This document shows positions 57,123-64,000 of a stretch of 64,000 bases of DNA, piece after piece. Numbering within the stretch: the first letter of the stretch is position 1; each line of letters opens with the position of its first letter. Origin of the DNA: Pyrus communis. Lineage: Eukaryota; Streptophyta; Magnoliopsida; Rosales; Rosaceae. A program made the translations under genes and the position numbers. The DNA lies in the NCBI RefSeq assembly GCF_963583255.1, contig NC_084815.1, forward strand, positions 8,603,724 to 8,667,723, written 5' to 3'. The notes below the pieces were generated by a model. The model was not told the DNA's origin. It searched no databases and was given only the letters and a program-made list of their open reading frames with translations.

Positions 57123-59368
57123 TGATAGGAGCATATTCATGCGACTTAAATGGCTTGTTCTCGTACATTTACGTTATGTTTCTTTAGTTATTTTAGTTCT
57201 TTATGCTTCTTTTGTGTGTTTTCAGGTTCTAAGGGCTTGGGGAGCAAGAAAGTGCATTTTGAGGCTTTTTGGAGCATTTTTGGGCATGAATTGGATAGCT
57301 TATCCATGGAGCCAAAGTTTGGACGAATTTGAAGGCCTTATTTTCACTTTGGACATAAAACAAAGGGCCTAGCCCATTCTCTCTTAAACCAACCCCAAGG
57401 CCATGCATTTCCTTCCAAAACCCACAATCACTTCAAAGGCCATGCAAATCCATATTCAACACCTTAAACTACAACCATGCATCATTACACCACCTTCTCC
57501 ATCTTTATTCCACATATAATTCACCTTAGCCATCACATTCACACACATGCCGTGCTTCCCCCTTTGTTCCCACCAAACACATGCACTCAAACAAAGCCAA
57601 CCTAGCTAACCCTACATGCATTTTTTATTCACTCTTCATCATTGCATACATTACCAAACACTTCCATTGTTGCCGTGCCTTTCCCTTCCATTTTCTGCAC
57701 CTTTCTTCCTTGCAATTCCACATGCTTTCATCATCATAACCCACCTACAATCCACCTAATTCACAAAGCTTTTTCCAACAAACAATTTCACCAAACACAT
57801 GCACCAAAACCTTCAATGCCGTGGGATCCATTGCATTTCCAGCATTCCCCTTGTGCAATTCCAGCTTTCCACCCACTTTCCTAGCTATTTTTCAAATGCT
57901 TTGCAGCCACATTCTCACCCACTCTCTCCCTATATAAACCACACACACTTCATTCATTTGTCATTCATTCACTCCCCATTCAATTCACATCTCATTTCAT
58001 ACACTTCACACAACACAAACACAACCCTTGTGCCGCAAATCCCCTTCCATTTCTGTGCAGTTTTTCTCCTCCATTGCAGCCACTATCCAACCACTTCCCA
58101 TCCCTCCAAAACACTTCACATAATCCCCAAAGCTCACTTAGACCTTGTGCTACAACAACGAGGAAGAAAAGAGTGCTTAAACGTTCATACAATTCAAGTT
58201 TGAGTTGTTGGAATGTTTAGGTGTTTCTTTGATTTCAAAGTTTAAATTTAATTCTCTTTGTTTTGTACGTATGAGAATGGAAGATAAGAGTGCCTAAACG
58301 TTCATACAATTCAAGTTTGAGTTGTTGGAATGTTTAGGTGTTTCTTTGATTTCAAAGTTATGAGGAACTAAACCCCCTTTAGCTAGGGGGTGATTCGAAA
58401 CTATGTTTATATTTGCAATTTGAATTGATTACGTTTGGTTGGAATTTCATAAGTTGTGGATTCAATTCGTTTAACTATTTGATTGATAACTTATTTATGT
58501 ATGTTCATTGAGATTGCAAGCTTAATTTTCATGCATAAATATGACGCTAGAATATAAGTGAATTTCACCTAATCGTTATGAACTTATATTCACAAGTAGT
58601 GGAGGTTGCTTATAAACAATCGCGTTAAACGAATTCTTGGCATAAGTTTCATGCGTATTCCATAGTAACGAATGCCTCGTCGATGTTTATGATTTCCGTT
58701 GAACTTAATGATCTTTGTTGAATGTCTCTGTCATGCGTATTCCATAGTTAGGGACTTTGATTAAGAATAATTTGGTTGTAATGCGTATTCCATTCAATCC
58801 AACGAATTTAGGGAAATCTGAAAGTTAATCTAAGCGGATCTAATTAACTTGGAGCATTGAGTTTCACAACTTATCGAAAGACCAACTGAGAATCAATTTT
58901 GTATGCAAGTGTAACATGTGTGGAGAAGAACCCCTTGGCTATTCCATCATCCATATTTTCATCACATTCATATTTACATTTTGCCTTTAATTATATTCTG
59001 TCTTTTTAATTTAATATCGTCCAAACACATTTCCCCCATATTTCGTTGAGTCTTAATCATTCGTATTTGTTTTATTTTTGTATCTTTAAGCTTTTGGAGT
59101 CATAAACACTTGCAAATTCGTCTAAATCAAGTTCTAGCTTCTATTTGAGTCAATTTGATTGTTTTAGACAATTTGAGTTTTTCAAAGCCATTCTGAGTCA
59201 TAGTAGTCTTGTTAAGAGTATTTTGATTTAGTTTTTATGTTTTTAAGTCAATTTAGAAGGTTTTAGCAAGCCCTCCTAATCCCCGGTCTAGAACGATCCC
59301 TCACTTATCCATTCTACTACAATTGTCAAACGAGGGTTTAATTTGAGTGTCAAGTAAATCTCGCATCA
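57123..59368 (+). repeat. 3' LTR of the Athila-like element
   Basis: 2246 bp, same ends as the 5' LTR, followed by target duplication GTTGG. Sites differing from the 5' LTR include 57239, 57652, 57673, 57680, 57705, 57960 and 58099. TATA box at 57931-57939. Confidence 0.96.
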
Positions 59369-60850
59369 GTTGGCTTGTCCGATCACTATAGTTGAGCCAG
59401 CCGTGCATAAAGGTGGAAAGAAGAGATGTTCCCCACTGCTCAGGAGATGTCGGCCAAGAAAAAGCCAAAGACTTCTTCCACTGCTCGCGAAGGTTCATTG
59501 GCTGCCCTAAGCTCATGATTGACTTGACTTCCTCTAAGGGTGAGAAAAAGAAGGCTACTAGATCTGTGCTAGTGACACCTGCCATTCCGAAGGTGGCTAG
59601 TTCAATTGCTGACAGGATTGCTCAGCGTAAAAGACCGTGCCTTCAGTGTTGAAATTTGTGCCCAAACGTCCGTTGAGGGCTAAGTCTAGTTCACCTTCAG
59701 AAAGATTTACGGTATGAAGAGTGATAAGGTGGACTCTGCTGCCAGGGTGGCGCCAAAACCCTTTCCCTTAGTTGGTGGGACTGATTCACTTGTTGAGAAG
59801 AATGAGACTGCTTATGTGGGTAGTTGTGAGAAATCCACTAAGTATGTTTTTGGGGAAGCTGCTAGGATTTGTGCGCTCTTGAGACCAAATTTTCTTAAAG
59901 ACATGGATGTGTGTGCCAAGTTTGTTGATGACGTCAAATGGGTTGTTGGCCCAAGTTTCTTTGCAAAGCATACGATCGAGTACAAGAAGACTACTTTGCT
60001 GGCTATGATGCGGAAAACGATAATTCTAGCAGCCGAGTCTATGCTCGTTGATTAAGAGAACACCAAGGCTGCCAATGAGGTGGCAAGGACTATGGCAGCT
60101 GAAGCTTACTCCTTGACCGAGAAAGTCAAAAGGTTGGAATATGAGCTTGCCGCTTTAAAAGGGTTTAATATCTCTGCCCCCACTTTTCTGCAGCTTGAGA
60201 CCGCTTACTAGAAGATCATGGATTTTAAGACTAGACTTGACGTGATCTAAGTTAAGTATAAAGGTGCAGAGAAAGAGATCGGGTGTTACATACCTCAGAT
60301 TTAAGACCTTAAGTGTGCCTTCTCTAGGCTCCGCTCTGTTGCTTATACAAAGGATGAAGAATTGATTGCTACTTACAACCAAGTGATCCATTTCAAAAAG
60401 GTTGTTGATATGCCCGACCTCAAGTGTTGAAACTCCACGGTGTTTTGATGATCAACAACAGTTAAAGAAGGAAGTGGAGGAGCTGCAGCGGGTCCATGCT
60501 GGTCTGGTCGAGAAAAATAAGTAGTTGAAAGGTGAGAAGGCTAGGTTTGAGATTTCGCTTACTCAGAGTCAAGCCGATTTCTATAAGCTGGGTTATGTAG
60601 ACCATCTTTTTTTAGAGGCCATCTGACTTTAAGTTTGCTGGTAAAGACTTGAATACCTTATCCATTTCTCTAGAAGACTTGCTCGCCTTTATTTTTGAGG
60701 TTTCCATTGGTGAAATAGTCGAGAAATTGATGCTCAGGTTGGAGCAGCAGAGGGTGAAGCGCCAGATGGTACCACTGTTGAGAATGTTGCTGCTGCTGAA
60801 GGTGTGGCAACCAAGTAGCCATTGAGTGTCCAAGTTGCTGAGGAATAGCC
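59369..60850 (+). pseudogene. PF04195-like gene, 3' part
   Basis: Continuation of the gene cut at 45162. Fragments in changing frames: PTAQEMSAKKKPKTSSTARE, MIDLTSSKGEKKKA and SSIADRIAQRKRP (59510-59643), then an open stretch 59714-60055 (STKYVFGEAARICALLRPNF, FVDDVKWVVGPSFFAKHTIE, LLAMMRKTIILAAESM), followed by heptad-rich coiled-coil pieces (EYELAALKGFN-type, near 60120-60560) and an acidic Ala-rich tail near 60730-60820. At least six stops or frameshifts. Non-functional; the family role is unknown. Confidence 0.75.
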
Positions 60851-61022
60851 TTTAGGATTTTCTTTGTTTTCCTTCTCATTTTTTTCTTTGCTTGAACTCC
60901 TTCAGTCTTTGCTAGTCGTTTATCAATTTTACTATAAAATTTAAAAACTTGCTTATTTCGTTTTTCTCTACCTTCACTTCTTTTGTTCGTGCCCTAACCT
61001 TAAATTTATAGACCAGTCGCTA
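60851..61022. other. Short AT-rich spacer
   Basis: T-rich stretch between the PF04195-like remnant and the next LTR; probably the 3' UTR of that remnant. Nothing else seen. Confidence 0.4.
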
Positions 61023-62122
61023 TGGTATGTTAAAAACTAGCACACAAATTAAACCCTATAATTTAGACGATTGTAGTATGAGCAAGTAGGGATCGTTCTA
61101 GGCCAGGGATTAGGAGGGATGCTAATCAACACAAATTAAACTTAAAAACTGAAAACTAAGCTAGACTAACACAGAATAAGAACTGAGGGGGGTTTTTGGA
61201 CGATTAAGCTAGACTCACAAATATAAGTTCATAACGATTAAGTGAAATTCCCTTATATTCTAGCATCAAATCCCTGCATGCAAACTAAGTGTGCACCCTT
61301 AATAAACATACAAGAATAAGTTCTCTATAAAGCAGATAAGTAAATCGCATTCATGTTTTATGAAACAATAACTGGATGTAATCAACTTATATAAAACATA
61401 TATTCATGGTTTCGAATTCACCTCTAGCTAAAAAGAAATTTAGTTACGCATGTTCATCATAACGGAGAAGCAATCTAAAATAGACATTAAAATCGAAAGA
61501 ACCCACAAAACTCCAGTAACTTCAATGAATGATTGCAGGTTGCAGCACACTTTTCCCTCCTCCAATTCTGACGCATGAATATCATATATATAGGGTACAG
61601 GCACATCTGAATCCTAGGAGGAAAATGATTATGTTATTTGAATTAATTTAGGACTCCCAAAAATCAGATAGGAATTGTTGGAATGTGATAAGGATTCCTC
61701 CTTGCAGGTGGAGATAAGATAAAATAGAATAAGGTTTGGATAAGATAGGATAAGATAAGATGAATCTGGAAAAGATAAGGTAAAATTGGATAAGATAGGA
61801 TAAGATAATGCTCCTCCCACTAGGATTCCTTTTTTTTGTGCAATTCATTGTCCTCCAAGCCTCAACTTTAATTTCTCCAAAGTTTAGCACATGTCTAACA
61901 CCATTTAAACACCAAAAACGTCCAGCCCATATGCTATCAATGCATGCTATCCAATCCAAGTCCAAAACTGCTCCAACATGCTCCATTTGACTATTTATTG
62001 TCATCTTTACCAACTGGACCTATAATAATACGAAAATAACATAAACTACCAAAATAAATGGAAATTAATGAAGTAAATGCAAAGAAACAAGATAACAAAG
62101 TTGCATAAATATGCTCCTATCA
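61023..62122 (-). mobile_element. 3' LTR of the right-hand Athila-like element
   Basis: On the minus strand it starts TGATAGGAGCATATTTATGC at 62122 and ends near 61023 after 'gaacgatccctac' and 'ttataggg'. About 1.1 kb, shorter than its relatives at 1053-2938 and 45163-47408. TATA-like 'tatatatga' at about 61592-61584. The left border is uncertain by a few bases (61023 or 61028) because the 5' LTR is outside the window. Confidence 0.85.
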
Positions 62123-63766
62123 AATTCCCCCAGACTTAGCTTTTGCTAGTCCCTGAGCAAAACCAAAAAGACAAAACAAAACCTAAACCTTCCAACAATT
62201 GCCTCAGGGATTTCCAATGAAACATGACATGTTAAAAATCACTACTCACATAGATTTTAGCCATCCTTACTCTCGAACTTATACTTAACCGCGGTAATCA
62301 ATCACTAGCTCGCATTTAATCAATTAAAACAACATTTGAAAGTAGTAAGATGCCTTAGAGAATTCACTCAATTCCTCACCGGATATACTCTCTATTTTCA
62401 CACAGATTTTCTAACTACACTCCCTATACTAAATATGTGTGAGAAGATTGATGTAAACATGTAGACTAGCACTCACATATGTTATAACAAAGAAGGCACT
62501 TTCTGGAATTATTAATACAAACATGTATATGATCTCATGAATGGAATACCACTACTTAGAACCAAGAACCAGGGATTCCATATGCTCATACCAATTTCAA
62601 ACTCCACAAATTGAAACACATAACAATCAAGATAAAAGTCCGAGGGTCGTAATGGGGCTAAGGTATTGGCTAACAAAGAAAGGTTAAGGATAAACAAAGG
62701 TTCTTAAAGTGATAGTAAGCAAAGTAATGAAATCAACACTTAGAACAAATTCTTCCCCCACACCTGTTTTTCTGCAAATCGTAGATCAAAAGGAATTCCC
62801 AATAAGTCATGCTCCACTATTCTTTAAGAACAAGGGTATGAATATTCCAATACTAGGCTAGGTAGGGATAATGCAAGCTAACAAAGAAAATACGCTAAAT
62901 AAGACTCAAAGGTTGGCTATGGTGGTAACTAAACAACTTCATCTTGTTATTTGTTATGCAATCAATTTTATGCTTTGAATGAAACATGCATGAGTTCTAG
63001 TATTTGGAACTAAAATGATGAAAAAGCATTCTAAGTAGCAACCAAGCAAAGAAATAATGAGAACATGCAACAACTTTAGAAGACAAGAATATCACAGATT
63101 AATAACTCTCCAAACAAAGAATAGGCTCAAGTCTCATAGGGTTGTAGCGTTAGTTTGAGTTTCTTCCTTCAAGCATGTTACAAAAACTTATTTTTTTCTT
63201 TGTGATTACATGTGAATTCGTAAATGACAACTACCAGTAAGTATTAACCAAAGAGCATATCAAACTTCCACCCATGTTTGTAACTTTTTTTTTAACAGTC
63301 ATGCAATTAAAAACCAAATCCTCATCATTGTGTTCGAAGGTAACCTAAGACACAAACAAGCAACAAAAACGACTCTTTTTGGTAATTTTCTCAAAAATTT
63401 TCGATTTTTTTCTTTTCAAATTTTTGTTATATGACATACAATAAAACACTTAAAAACAATGAATCACAATATTAGTAGTGATAATTGGTGAAATTCGAAA
63501 ATAAGTCATGAAAAACAATCTGTTTACCCCCACACTTAAACCTAACATTGTCCTCAATGTTTCAAAAACAAACTTAAACAAGAAAGCAACAAAAGGTAAC
63601 TAGCAAACAAGATAATCATAGCAAAGTAAAAACAATAAAGAGAATGGTAAAAGAGAGCAAATCTGGTTGCAGGAGTTGAAAATTCCAATGTCCCTTTGTT
63701 TGAATACATAGGTTGCCTCCCAAGAAGTGCTTGCTTTAACGTCTTCTAGCTGGACGATACCTCCAT
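62123..63766 (-). mobile_element. 3' non-coding tail of the right-hand Athila-like element
   Basis: Same organisation as 55226-57122: polypurine tract at 62136-62123 directly before the LTR, a second motif at about 62766-62755 (gtgtgggggaag) and a third at about 63535-63524 (aagtgtgggggta). No env-like ORF. This copy lacks the antisense coiled-coil block, so its pol stop is only about 230 bases from the third motif. Confidence 0.85.
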
Positions 63767-64000
63767 TTAGGCTTTACTAGGACCAACGACATGGAGGGGT
63801 ACATCCTCCACAACATGCTCCTCAAAACACTCATAGTAAGGCTTCAAACGGTGTCCATTCACTCTGAATTCATTCCCCGTCTTTAAACTTTGAATTTGGA
63901 CTACACCATAGGGAAAAACATTAGTAATAACGAAATGACCAATCTATTTCGAGTGCAACTTACCTGGAAACAGTCGAAGGCGGGAGTTGAAAAGCAACAC
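63767..64000 (-). pseudogene. C-terminus of Athila-like Pol (window-truncated)
   Basis: Minus strand reads [18 protein letters not shown], an in-frame TAG (63946-63944), then [37 protein letters not shown] and a TAA at 63769-63767. It aligns residue for residue with the end of the complete element's Pol; the TAG stands where that copy has Trp. The remainder of the gene lies to the right of the window. Confidence 0.88.

Larger units (their letters stand above)
45163..59368 (+). mobile_element. Complete Athila-like (Ty3/gypsy) retrotransposon
   Basis: 14,206 bp, flanked by GTTGG (45158-45162 and 59369-59373). LTRs 45163-47408 and 57123-59368 are both 2246 bp and differ at about 11 sites by eye (0.5%), mostly transitions. 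PBS TGGCGCCGTTGCCGGGGA at 47414-47431 matches the 3' end of plant tRNA-Asp. One open gag-pol frame (47538-53042), a ~2-kb antisense block (53290-55230) and a 1.7-kb non-coding tail with three polypurine-like motifs follow. Long LTRs, tRNA-Asp PBS and Gag motifs fit Athila. No env-like ORF was found. It is young and sits inside the PF04195-like gene. Confidence 0.96.

Overview
This is plant nuclear DNA: AT-rich, full of nested LTR retrotransposons, with one intact host gene whose introns follow plant rules. The mix of Cassandra TRIMs, Athila-like and Tat-like gypsy elements and the repeat families seen here fits a woody rosid, most likely Rosaceae (apple/pear group). That taxon is an inference from recognition, not a search result. 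No rRNA, tRNA or CRISPR locus was seen.

Layout. 1-2938: 3' end of an Athila-like element with its 3' LTR. 4.2-10.1 kb (minus): the only intact host gene found, a ten-exon MAP70 (plant microtubule-associated protein 70), with one GC-AG intron and a SINE in intron 2. 10.3-18.4 kb: small elements, namely an inverted-repeat element carrying a uL29 (RPL35) gene fragment, a MITE with a 9-bp target duplication, a second SINE, a Cassandra solo LTR, a Cassandra with an extra partial LTR, a foldback element and a complete Cassandra. 20.1-25.3 kb: a complete chromovirus inserted into a class I small heat-shock pseudogene. 25.6-30.6 kb: a GA-rich triplication, two exons of a CobW-type gene and a Helitron-like 3' end. 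30.6-42.8 kb: a copia remnant interrupted by a solo Athila-type LTR, which is itself interrupted by a Tat-like element without pol (31975-40825, minus). 42.8-60.9 kb: a decayed element with a 'putative gypsy-type transposon' gene (PF04195-like), split by a complete 14.2-kb Athila-like element (45163-59368; TSD GTTGG; LTRs about 0.5% divergent). 61.0-64.0 kb (minus): 3' part of another Athila-like element.

Six insertions are closed by exact target-site duplications (GTTGG, TTTTA, CCTTT, AAGAG, TATAT, ATCAT), so their boundaries and nesting order are well supported. The most unusual signal is a small spliced coiled-coil gene lying antisense between the coding region and the 3' LTR in two unrelated element lineages. 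A third family, the PF04195-like gene beside a Tat-type polypurine tract, has the same geometry. Other notable points are a catalytic Asp-to-Asn change in the RT of the otherwise open Athila ORF, a conserved U5-PBS complementarity, and three polypurine-like motifs repeated through the 3' non-coding region of every Athila-like copy.
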